Shown here: positions 6,393 through 13,233 of the stretch, piece after piece
Layout of the letters: each line of letters starts with the position of its first letter
Position numbering within the stretch: position 1 is the first letter of the stretch
Assembly (NCBI GenBank): GCA_025998575.1
Contig: BNWD01000015.1
Coordinates: 1-14,753 of the forward strand
Origin: Alphaproteobacteria bacterium
Lineage (GTDB): Bacteria > Pseudomonadota > Alphaproteobacteria > RUG11792
Direction: 5' to 3'
DNA: 14,753 bases
Position numbers and translations under genes: made by a program
The notes under the pieces: generated by a model
Told to the model about the DNA's origin: nothing
Database searches by the model: none
What the model saw: only the letters and a program-made list of their open reading frames with translations

Positions 6393-7177
6393 ACGCCTGG
6401 TCTGACAGCGGCATCGTTATTTCATCAGCGCCCCATGGAGAAAAATACAAATTAATTAAAATTTTCACAAAAAATCACGGAAAAGTCTCTGGATTATTTT
6501 CGATTTCGAAGAAGAAAAGTTTATCAGTTTTTTCATATGTAGACGTCGATTGGTCTTCAAGGAACCTAGAGTTGATAGGCTTTTGGAGGCTAAAGCAAGA
6601 AAGGCAAATTTGGATATATGCGATCAATTCGAAAACGAAAATGATCATCATTCAGCTCATATGTTGCTTGTTGAATGAAGCTTTGCCTACGTCTGTTTGT
6701 TATAGAGAATTATTCGATATTTTGCATATAATTTGCGATAAATTTACAGAAAATACAGAACAAATTTTAATAGAATATTACGCTTATTTCGAATTCTTTT
6801 TATTAAAAATTGTTGGATTTGGATTTGATTTTCGGAGTTGCTGCATTTGTGGAAAAAGAGAAAATTTGCAATATATTTCTCCAAAAACAGCCAGAATAGC
6901 TTGCAAAAATTGCGTTTCTGCAAATTCCGAAAAGCTTTTCGAGATACCTAAAATTTGGCATTTGTGGTCAGTTGTTGAGCTTGAAAATATAAATTGCTGC
7001 ACTGCTGATATAAATGATATAGAAAATTCTCTGAAAATTACGTTATATTTTATAAGGAAAAATATCTTTGATTTTAATAGTTATTATAGATTCGAGCTAG
7101 TTGCGAATTTGCAAAATTCCTTCAAAAAACACTCAGAACACTTGGGTTTCCTAGCCACGCAGACATATCTTCCGTGA
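6389..7177 (+). CDS. recO: DNA repair protein RecO
   Basis: RecO (262 residues) works with RecR and RecF to load RecA onto SSB-coated single-stranded DNA. The N-terminal OB-fold region has the family opening (DSGIVISSAPHGEKYKLIKI, then FTKNHGKVSGLF). The helical C-terminal part has LLKIVGFGFDF followed by a four-cysteine zinc site (C151-x2-C154 and C172-x2-C175) and YISPKTARIA. The start ATG overlaps the ftsI stop as ATGA, so translation is probably coupled. The last 31 residues (232-262) are read from DNA that also encodes the Fe-S end of nth on the other strand. This tail is somewhat longer than typical RecO, so the stop codon may have moved into nth. The gene is much more AT-rich than ftsI. 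Confidence 0.92.
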   Translation: MNAWSDSGIVISSAPHGEKYKLIKIFTKNHGKVSGLFSISKKKSLSVFSYVDVDWSSRNLELIGFWRLKQERQIWIYAINSKTKMIIIQLICCLLNEALPTSVCYRELFDILHIICDKFTENTEQILIEYYAYFEFFLLKIVGFGFDFRSCCICGKRENLQYISPKTARIACKNCVSANSEKLFEIPKIWHLWSVVELENINCCTADINDIENSLKITLYFIRKNIFDFNSYYRFELVANLQNSFKKHSEHLGFLATQTYLP

Positions 7178-7719
7178 AGAACGAGCCAATCGCTTGCGTT
7201 TTTATGAAATTCAATTGGAACAATTTTTATCAAATCCTGCTCGACTTTCATTGGAGTTTCGCATGTTGTTAGTCCTATTCTGTTTGACACGCGAAGGACG
7301 TGGGTGTCGACTCCGATAAAGTTGAAATTGAAAATTCTATTCAAAATAACGTTAGCAGATTTCCTCCCGATGCCAGGCAATTTTTCCAATTCTTCCCGCT
7401 TATTTGGAATGTTGGATTGATATTTTTCAACTAAAAATTTTGATAAAAGCATAATATTTTTCGCTTTTACATTGAAAAACCCAAGAGATTTTATATAATT
7501 TTTAAGTTTATCTTCTCCAATTCCTAGTATTTTTTCTGGAGTATCGGCAATTTTAAATAATTCCTCAGTAACTTTGTTGACAGATTTGTCTGTTGTTTGG
7601 GCAGAGAGTAGGACGGAAATGCAAAACGTATAGTCATTTGGTGCGCTCAATTCGCTTTTTGGATTCGGATTATTTTGTTTAAATTTTTCGAAAATTTTTA
7701 TGATAATTTGTTGATTCAT
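7084..7719 (-). CDS. nth: Endonuclease III (Nth), DNA glycosylase/AP lyase
   Basis: This is a base-excision repair enzyme that removes oxidised pyrimidines and cleaves abasic sites. At 211 residues it has the same length as the E. coli protein and the key residues fall at the same numbers. The helix-hairpin-helix LPGIGRKSA contains catalytic K120, VDTH contains D138, and the [4Fe-4S] ligands are C187, C194, C197 and C203 (C-x6-C-x2-C-x5-C). LLSAQTTDKSVN near the N-terminus is also standard. The ATG overlaps the ligA stop (ATGA), so it is the last gene of the five-gene minus-strand operon. Its 3' 94 bp overlap recO and include all four cysteine codons. I see no terminator after it. Confidence 0.96.
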   Translation of the reverse strand: MNQQIIIKIFEKFKQNNPNPKSELSAPNDYTFCISVLLSAQTTDKSVNKVTEELFKIADTPEKILGIGEDKLKNYIKSLGFFNVKAKNIMLLSKFLVEKYQSNIPNKREELEKLPGIGRKSANVILNRIFNFNFIGVDTHVLRVSNRIGLTTCETPMKVEQDLIKIVPIEFHKNASDWLVLHGRYVCVARKPKCSECFLKEFCKFATSSNL

Positions 7720-9755
7720 TTTATCAATTCGCTTTCCGACAAAACAGTTATGCCCAATTCTCTCGCTTTGTTCAGTTTCGATCCTGCGTTTTCTCCGGCG
7801 ATGACGAAGTCTGTTTTTTGCGAGATGACAGACGAAACATGGCCACCTCTGTTCATGATAATTTGCTTTGCTTCTTGTCTGCTGAATTTCTCCAATTTTC
7901 CAGTTAAGACTATAATTTTATTAAAAAATAAATCATTTTTATTTAAAATATTCTGTTTTTTTGCATACAATATTGTGACATATTTTAGTAAACATTTAAT
8001 AAAATTTATGTTAATTTCGTTTTGAAAAAAATCGAAAATTTTAATAGCTGAGATTTCGCCAAAGCCATCTATTTCTGTTAATTCTTCTTTGGATAAAGCC
8101 AAAAGATTTTCTATATTTTTAAATTTTTCAGCTAAAATTTGAGATAAATTTTCTCCTATCCCTGGTATTTCAAGAGCCGCTATAAACCTTGGAAACTCTA
8201 TGTTTCTGCTGAGATTTATGTTTCTAAATAGGTTCGCTTCTGAGGTTTTTCCCCAGCCAGGCTTTTCATGAACTGGAGCGAATTCTATACCGTTATTTTC
8301 TTCGAGTTTGAAAATATCAATGGCAGATTTTATTCTGCCTTCATAATAAAAATCTTGGATTTGTTTTTCGCCGAGGCTAACTATATTGAAGCAATTTTTT
8401 GATGTAAAATAAGATATATAGCGGATGATTTGAGCTGGGCACGAATAGTGATTCGGGCAATATAAGTCAATCAAATCTGCGTATTTTACGAGCTTTGCGT
8501 TGCATGAGTGGCAGTGTTCGATAGGTAAAATTTCTATAAAATTTTCGCCTCTTTTGGATTTGTCTGCCGACACTATTTTTGGGATGACGTCGCCTGAGCG
8601 CATGATCGTCACGAGATCTCCTATGCGAATGTCTTTGCGTTTGATCTCTTCGAAATTGTGAAGAGTCGCTCTCGAAATCACTGCGCCGGTGAGCTCGACA
8701 GGATCCAAAATGGCGACTGGAGTTACCTTTCCAGTTCGCCCGACGTTGACAAAAATATCGGTAATTTTTGTTTCTGCTTGCTCTGCCGGAAACTTGAAAG
8801 CTATTGCATATCTTGGGTTTCGCCCGACAAATCCAAGCCTATGTTGCATGTCCAATGAATTGATTTTAAAAACAACCCCGTCAATATCGTATGCTAAAAG
8901 CTTTCTATTTTGATAAAATTTATCGTAATATTCCATAATATTTTCGATATTGAAACACAGTTTATACTCTCCAACATCAAATTGTAATCCTTTTAAATTG
9001 TCTAAAACTTCAGATTGATTTTCCATTTTCAATTCCTGGCTATAGTCGTTTAATGCGTATGCGAAAAATTTTAAATTTCTGCTTTTTGTCACGGCAGGAT
9101 CAAGCTGCCTGAGCGAGCCAGCCGCTGCGTTTCGTGGGTTTGCGAACAAAAGCTCGCCCTTTTTTTCTCTTTTTTCATTGAGCTCAGCGAAGACAGAGAT
9201 CGGCATATACACCTCCCCTCTGATTTCAATTTCGCTATTTATATCTATAATTTTAGGTATATTTGAGACAAATTTTATGTTTTCTGTAATGTCCTCGCCT
9301 GTGTAGCCGTCACCTCTTGTTGCCGCGCGTTCTATTTTTCCATTTTTATAGAATATGGAGGCGGACAAGCCATCAAACTTTTGTTCAGCGCAGAAGACAA
9401 TGTTTTCTCTTGAAATTTTAAGAAATTTTTCGACTTTTTCTATGAATTGAATCATGTCTTCTTTCGAGAACGCATTATCTAAAGAGAGCATCGGAGCTCT
9501 ATGAGATATTTTCGAGAACTGTCGTGATGGCGCGAAACCGATGTTTTGGCTAATGGAATTTTCGCTTTTTAGCTCAGGAAATTTCTGTTCAATTTTATTT
9601 AAATTTTCCCTTAATTTGTCATATTCAGAATCCGAAATCTCCGGCATATTTTTGTCATAATACAGCTCATCATGTTTTTTTATCTCCTTCGTCAGCCTTT
9701 CCAATTCCTCTTTTGCTTCGGCCAAATCGAAGGCTTCTATATTTTTGTCAGTCAC
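7716..9755 (-). CDS. ligA: NAD-dependent DNA ligase LigA
   Basis: LigA seals nicks in DNA during replication and repair, using NAD+. It is 679 residues, close to the usual 670-680. Domains in order are: Ia (HDELYYDKNMPEISDSEYD), the adenylation domain with active-site K126 in KFDG (126-129), an OB fold with VGRTGKVTPVA and ISRATLHN, a four-cysteine zinc finger (CHSC, then CPNHYSC), helix-hairpin-helix repeats (PGIGENLSQILAEKF), and a C-terminal BRCT domain (VLTGKLEKFSRQEA to SESEL). The start is GTG at 9753-9755, chosen because AGGAG lies seven bases upstream, inside the last codons of lolC; only three bases separate the genes. The stop overlaps the nth start. All catalytic and structural parts are present. 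Confidence 0.97.
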   Translation of the reverse strand: MTDKNIEAFDLAEAKEELERLTKEIKKHDELYYDKNMPEISDSEYDKLRENLNKIEQKFPELKSENSISQNIGFAPSRQFSKISHRAPMLSLDNAFSKEDMIQFIEKVEKFLKISRENIVFCAEQKFDGLSASIFYKNGKIERAATRGDGYTGEDITENIKFVSNIPKIIDINSEIEIRGEVYMPISVFAELNEKREKKGELLFANPRNAAAGSLRQLDPAVTKSRNLKFFAYALNDYSQELKMENQSEVLDNLKGLQFDVGEYKLCFNIENIMEYYDKFYQNRKLLAYDIDGVVFKINSLDMQHRLGFVGRNPRYAIAFKFPAEQAETKITDIFVNVGRTGKVTPVAILDPVELTGAVISRATLHNFEEIKRKDIRIGDLVTIMRSGDVIPKIVSADKSKRGENFIEILPIEHCHSCNAKLVKYADLIDLYCPNHYSCPAQIIRYISYFTSKNCFNIVSLGEKQIQDFYYEGRIKSAIDIFKLEENNGIEFAPVHEKPGWGKTSEANLFRNINLSRNIEFPRFIAALEIPGIGENLSQILAEKFKNIENLLALSKEELTEIDGFGEISAIKIFDFFQNEININFIKCLLKYVTILYAKKQNILNKNDLFFNKIIVLTGKLEKFSRQEAKQIIMNRGGHVSSVISQKTDFVIAGENAGSKLNKARELGITVLSESELIK

Positions 9756-9758
9756 ATT

Positions 9759-10994
9759 TCAGCTCCTCAACGCTTCAACTGGATCCAATTTTGCAGCCTT
9801 TCTGGCAGGATAAATTGTAGCAAAAAAGCATAAAATTATAGATAAAAATACGATCCAAAAAACTTCCCAAACGTCGGTTTTCGAGGGGATGTGCGTCAGG
9901 AAATATATTTCTTCGCTGAACAGTTCGCTGTTCGAAAATTTTTCTAAAAAATGTTTTATCTTGTCTATGTTGAGCGTTACGAGTAGTCCTAGGGTGACGC
10001 CCAAAAACGTTCCGGAAATGCCTATGGCTGCGCCGATATAAAAGAAAATTTTCAAAATGGATTTTTTCGTAGCGCCCATCGTCCTCAAAATCGCGATGTC
10101 GCGTGTTTTGTTGTTCGTCAACATTGTCAGGCCAGAAATTATGTTGAAAACTGCGACCAAAACTATGATGCTCAAAATCAATGTCATGACGTTTTTCTCG
10201 ACAACAACTGCATGAAAAATGCTAGCATCTGAGTGTCGCCAATCCAATATTCGATAATTATTTCCCAATTTTTTGGCGAGAATTTTCGTTAATTTTTGAG
10301 AATTGTCGATGTCGTCGACATATATTTCAATTTGATTCGCAGCATTTTTGAGCGAGAAAAAATCCTGCGCAGTATCGAGCGGCATGATAATTATGTTCTT
10401 GTCATATTCATTCATGCCGACTTCGAAAATGCCTGAAATCTCAAACGTTTCCTCCTTCGGAAGATTGCCAAAAGGAGTTATGAGAGCGTTTGGAATGAGC
10501 AATTTTATCTTATCAGACTGCTTTTTTCCCAAATTTTCGGCCAATCTTCTGCCTATGAAAACTGTTTGCCCAGAGAAATTTTCGATATTTCCGCGGACAA
10601 TGTTGCAAGAGATAAGTGGCTTCGATTTCAAATCAGCTTGCGAAATGCCATGAACTATGATTCCGCGCGCGTTCGAATCAGCAAGCAAAACCGCCTGCTG
10701 CTCAATCATCGGGATTGCGAGGGTTATACAGTTGTCAGCTGCGGCAATAGATTGCGATAATTTGTCATAGTTTTTAAGTGGTTCTGGAGACAAATTAGTC
10801 ACAACGATGTGCCCCTTCATTCCAACGATTTTTCCCAAAAGCTCGTGTCTGAAGCCGTTCATGACAGACGTCACGATGATCAAGGTTGCGACTCCAAGCG
10901 CTATGCCGATGAATGAAAACCATGTCACGACATACGCAAAGCCGGAATTTTTCCTGATTTTCAAATATCTTCCCGCAACAAATCGTTCAATCAT
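9759..10994 (-). CDS. lolC: Lipoprotein-releasing ABC transporter permease, LolC/LolE type
   Basis: This is a 411-residue inner-membrane permease of the complex that, with the ATPase LolD, extracts mature lipoproteins from the inner membrane and passes them to LolA. One membrane segment lies at about 24-46 within the signature FSFIGIALGVATLIIVTSVMNGFR. A periplasmic MacB-like domain spans about 50-265. The FtsX-type domain has segments at about 268-290, 315-340 and 376-396, with TRDIAILRTMGA and the closing YPARKAAKLDPVEALR. Many alphaproteobacteria have a single LolC/E-like permease followed by lolD; here ligA follows instead, so lolD must be elsewhere. The start ATG overlaps the preceding gene's stop by four bases. 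C and E subtypes cannot be separated from sequence alone. Confidence 0.93.
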   Translation of the reverse strand: MIERFVAGRYLKIRKNSGFAYVVTWFSFIGIALGVATLIIVTSVMNGFRHELLGKIVGMKGHIVVTNLSPEPLKNYDKLSQSIAAADNCITLAIPMIEQQAVLLADSNARGIIVHGISQADLKSKPLISCNIVRGNIENFSGQTVFIGRRLAENLGKKQSDKIKLLIPNALITPFGNLPKEETFEISGIFEVGMNEYDKNIIIMPLDTAQDFFSLKNAANQIEIYVDDIDNSQKLTKILAKKLGNNYRILDWRHSDASIFHAVVVEKNVMTLILSIIVLVAVFNIISGLTMLTNNKTRDIAILRTMGATKKSILKIFFYIGAAIGISGTFLGVTLGLLVTLNIDKIKHFLEKFSNSELFSEEIYFLTHIPSKTDVWEVFWIVFLSIILCFFATIYPARKAAKLDPVEALRS

Positions 10995-11845
10995 TCGGTC
11001 ACCATCTCTTCTTCGGTTGCATTTTTATTGCCATTTGAGATTCCAAATGGGCGCCCAAAAATTATATAGGAAATCGAGTCGAGGATAATCTTCAATCTGC
11101 CAGTTCTTTTTATATTCTCGTTTGAAGAGAGCTTCTTCACAATTTTGTTTTTGAATATTTCCGTTTCATAAGAAACCGTTCCAACTTCCATTTCATGCGC
11201 AATCGGAGCAGCGATCATAGTCTTATATAAAATAATCTGCTTAATCGTCGGCCGACATTTATTCGATGCCAGAACAAAATGATCATCTGGTAATAATATC
11301 TCAATTTGGTTTTTTTGTCCATAAAAAACAGGTATAGTAGCGATTTTTTCTTTGGCGCTTCCTGTTTTATATGAATAAAATTGTTCAAGCCAAATCGTTA
11401 TTTCGCTTATATCTTTTTCCAACTCGTCCATGGATTTTGCGCCAGCCAAGACACAGGAAAATTCTTCGGAGAACGAGTTTGTGAAAACCACAGCAGCGCA
11501 GTGATTTCCATCTTTCGAAAAAAACAAAACCTTGGCTCTTGCGAACTTTGAAGATTCTAAAGTACTAAATTTTTTTAGCGAATTGAAATTTTCGGAAGCC
11601 AGGCAGCACATATCATATATTGTCATTTCCGAATTTATATTTGTGAGATAGGTTATTTTAGATAATTTTTCATATAAAACTAGCCTGGTTTTCTTGTTAA
11701 TTATTATGAAACTCTTGGAACTAATATGCGGCATTGAGCGCTCTATTTCGTCCGAAACTGGAAGTTGCTCAAACGAAAAATCACTAGACTTAGCTTGCTT
11801 GGCAAGAAAAAATAAAAATAGAAGCAAAACGCTAATCAATTTCAT
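10991..11845 (-). CDS. Exported PBP5/DacF-like protein lacking the catalytic core (probable non-catalytic D,D-carboxypeptidase relative)
   Basis: A signal peptide (MKLISVLLLFLFFLAKQA) opens this 284-residue protein. Residues 43-60 (SKSFIIINKKTRLVLYEK) match the opening strand of D-Ala-D-Ala carboxypeptidases just before their SxxK box, but the box itself reads I70-N-S-E73, so catalytic Ser and Lys are gone. Then, after only about 30 residues, the sequence resumes like the end of the catalytic domain (AKVLFFSKDGNHCAAVVF). A PBP5 C-terminal domain follows (about 157-245: FYSYKTGS, IATIPVFYG, IAAPIAHEMEVGTVSYE) and an amphipathic tail (RLKIILDSISYIIFG). No SxN or KTG box is present; KTG at 160-162 falls in the C-terminal domain. 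About 100-150 residues are missing relative to active enzymes. ATG 11845 is chosen for the signal peptide; it overlaps the MFS gene by 14 bases. The homology is my reading by eye. Confidence 0.65.
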   Translation of the reverse strand: MKLISVLLLFLFFLAKQAKSSDFSFEQLPVSDEIERSMPHISSKSFIIINKKTRLVLYEKLSKITYLTNINSEMTIYDMCCLASENFNSLKKFSTLESSKFARAKVLFFSKDGNHCAAVVFTNSFSEEFSCVLAGAKSMDELEKDISEITIWLEQFYSYKTGSAKEKIATIPVFYGQKNQIEILLPDDHFVLASNKCRPTIKQIILYKTMIAAPIAHEMEVGTVSYETEIFKNKIVKKLSSNENIKRTGRLKIILDSISYIIFGRPFGISNGNKNATEEEMVTE

Positions 11846-13079
11846 TTTGTATCGTCTCTTTCTGAAATATAGACAATATATATGCAACTAAAATGCAGAC
11901 CGGCAATGTCATGATGGCCATTTTGTAGCACGAAATGTCATAGATTCTGCAGCCAGTTTCTGAGATTTTGCCCGTCCAAAAGACGTCGAGCAAAACTCCA
12001 AGAAGCGGCTGAAAAATGGAGCCTACGAGCATAACGATGCAATTTGTGAATGCAACAGCCGTCCCTGCAAGCTCTTTTGTCGCGTTGTTTTTTGCGCATG
12101 TGAAATTTATAACTTGCGCTCCTGTGAAAAATCCGACGCAGAAAACGATGAAAAACGCTGTATACAAGCTGCAAGGAACAAATAAAAGAGGGATGAATGA
12201 CAGCATGCATCCTATTGAGCCGATTTTTATAGCTTTTGTGTAGCTCTGCATTTTGCGAGCGAAAATCGCCAAAACGAGGCTGCCTATCGCGACGCCGATG
12301 AAAAGCGCGGCCGACGCGAGTGAGGCTTGTTCGCTTGAAATGCCATATTTTGACATGAAAAACGGAATGGCCCATAGCTCGGAAAACGCTGAAATTGGAA
12401 GGTATAGCATGCCCGCGATTATTCCTGACAAGACTATTTGCGAGTTTTTCAGCAACTTCATAACGGAGCTGGCGACAGATTCCGTTGGTTTTTCTGCGTC
12501 GGTGATATCGATTTTCTTTGGCACGAAAAGAAAAATGCACACAATTATTAAAATGCCAATGAGACCTAAGATAAGTGTAGTGTTGCGCCAACCGATACAG
12601 CCGACTGCTTTAGCCACAGGAAATCCGCCCAAAAGTCCACCAACCGTCCCCATCATGTTTGTCACGCCTGCCAGGATGACGAAATATTTTTTTGGGAAAA
12701 GGTGAGCAGTTATCTGCAGGCAACTGACAAAAGCGCAGGCTGATCCAGCTCCAATCAAAAATCTCCCTATTTGGGCAATGAATAGCTTGTCGTAGCCAGC
12801 GAATAAAGCAGCACCGAAAACGCAGAAAAGTGCAGAAATAGCCAAAATATTCAGCGGCCCTAATTTATCTAAAATGAGCCCGCAAGGAATTTGCAGCACA
12901 GTGTATGAATAATAATAAAAAGAAATCAAAACACCAAGAGTCGTCGATGTGGCGCCAAAAGTAGACATCAGCTCGTTTGTCATAACGCTCGGCGAAACCC
13001 GCAAGACAAGCTCATAGAGATAAAATAACGTCGCAATTCCCCAAACAAGCCAGGAGTTGCCAGAAATTTCTGATTTCAT
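11832..13079 (-). CDS. MFS transporter, substrate unknown
   Basis: This 415-residue protein has about twelve hydrophobic segments, typical of the major facilitator superfamily, and acts as a secondary transporter in the inner membrane. The N-terminal half shows FYLYELVLRVSPSVM, FYYYSYTVLQIPCGLILDKLG (the loop 2-3 D-x-x-G signature region) and GRFLIGAGSACAFV. After segment 5 comes a GGLLGGFPVAKAVG stretch, and a charged central loop lies at about 190-210. This opening resembles a common proteobacterial MFS group, also found in intracellular bacteria, for which I cannot name a substrate. It heads the five-gene minus operon, behind a plausible promoter at 13112-13141. The gene is complete with no frameshift. 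A nutrient or metabolite importer is only a guess. Confidence 0.88.
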   Translation of the reverse strand: MKSEISGNSWLVWGIATLFYLYELVLRVSPSVMTNELMSTFGATSTTLGVLISFYYYSYTVLQIPCGLILDKLGPLNILAISALFCVFGAALFAGYDKLFIAQIGRFLIGAGSACAFVSCLQITAHLFPKKYFVILAGVTNMMGTVGGLLGGFPVAKAVGCIGWRNTTLILGLIGILIIVCIFLFVPKKIDITDAEKPTESVASSVMKLLKNSQIVLSGIIAGMLYLPISAFSELWAIPFFMSKYGISSEQASLASAALFIGVAIGSLVLAIFARKMQSYTKAIKIGSIGCMLSFIPLLFVPCSLYTAFFIVFCVGFFTGAQVINFTCAKNNATKELAGTAVAFTNCIVMLVGSIFQPLLGVLLDVFWTGKISETGCRIYDISCYKMAIMTLPVCILVAYILSIFQKETIQNEID

Positions 13080-13111
13080 CTTCGCTCAACAAAAACATAC
13101 TCTTAATAATA

Positions 13112-13141
13112 AATCTAGCATTTATACGCAAAAAAAGTCAA
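13112..13141 (-). promoter_or_regulatory. Promoter candidate for the MFS-dacF-like-lolC-ligA-nth operon
   Basis: On the minus strand, TTGACT (13136-13141) and TAGATT (13112-13117) are separated by 18 bases and lie 33 bases upstream of the MFS start. The -35 is strong and the -10 is a 4-of-6 match. No other good promoter appears before the operon's first gene. Confidence 0.45.
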
Positions 13142-13143
13142 GA

Positions 13144-13168
13144 AATAAAATTATTCACAATAAAATTA
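13144..13168. repeat. Short direct repeat in the divergent promoter region
   Basis: AATAAAATTA occurs at 13144-13153 and again at 13159-13168, a 15-base period. It sits between the -35 boxes of the two diverging promoters. It could be an operator, an AT-rich upstream element, or chance in low-complexity DNA. Confidence 0.35.
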
Positions 13169-13173
13169 ACACT

Positions 13174-13202
13174 TTGTAAATGTTTTTTACCTAAACTATA
13201 TT
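13174..13202 (+). promoter_or_regulatory. Promoter candidate for the patatin-like gene
   Basis: TTGTAA (13174-13179) and TATATT (13197-13202) are separated by 17 bases and end 31 bases before the ATG at 13234. GAGG at about 13223-13226 serves as a ribosome binding site. The match is moderate (4 of 6 and 5 of 6). Confidence 0.45.
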
Positions 13203-13233
13203 GTGCAGTGGAGTGTTTATTTGAGGTCTATTT

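Noticed and set aside
6928..6941. A perfect 14-base palindrome CGAAAAGCTTTTCG in recO.
   Set aside because: It has no loop, no T-run after it and lies within coding sequence; a chance result of Glu-Lys-Leu-Phe codons.
9918..9933. A 6-bp stem (GAACAG/CTGTTC) with a 4-base loop in lolC.
   Set aside because: It comes from a repeated Ser-Glu-Leu-Phe-Ser-Glu coding pattern, is short and has no downstream T-run on the transcribed strand long enough for a terminator.
11360..11368. KTG in the DacF-like protein as a catalytic KTG box.
   Set aside because: It falls in the linker entering the C-terminal domain (residues 160-162), not in the catalytic fold, and SxxK and SxN are absent.
12253..12705. 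A 150-residue plus-strand open frame opposite the MFS gene.
   Set aside because: It mirrors hydrophobic MFS codons, has no recognisable domain, and lies in the middle of a well-supported operon on the other strand.
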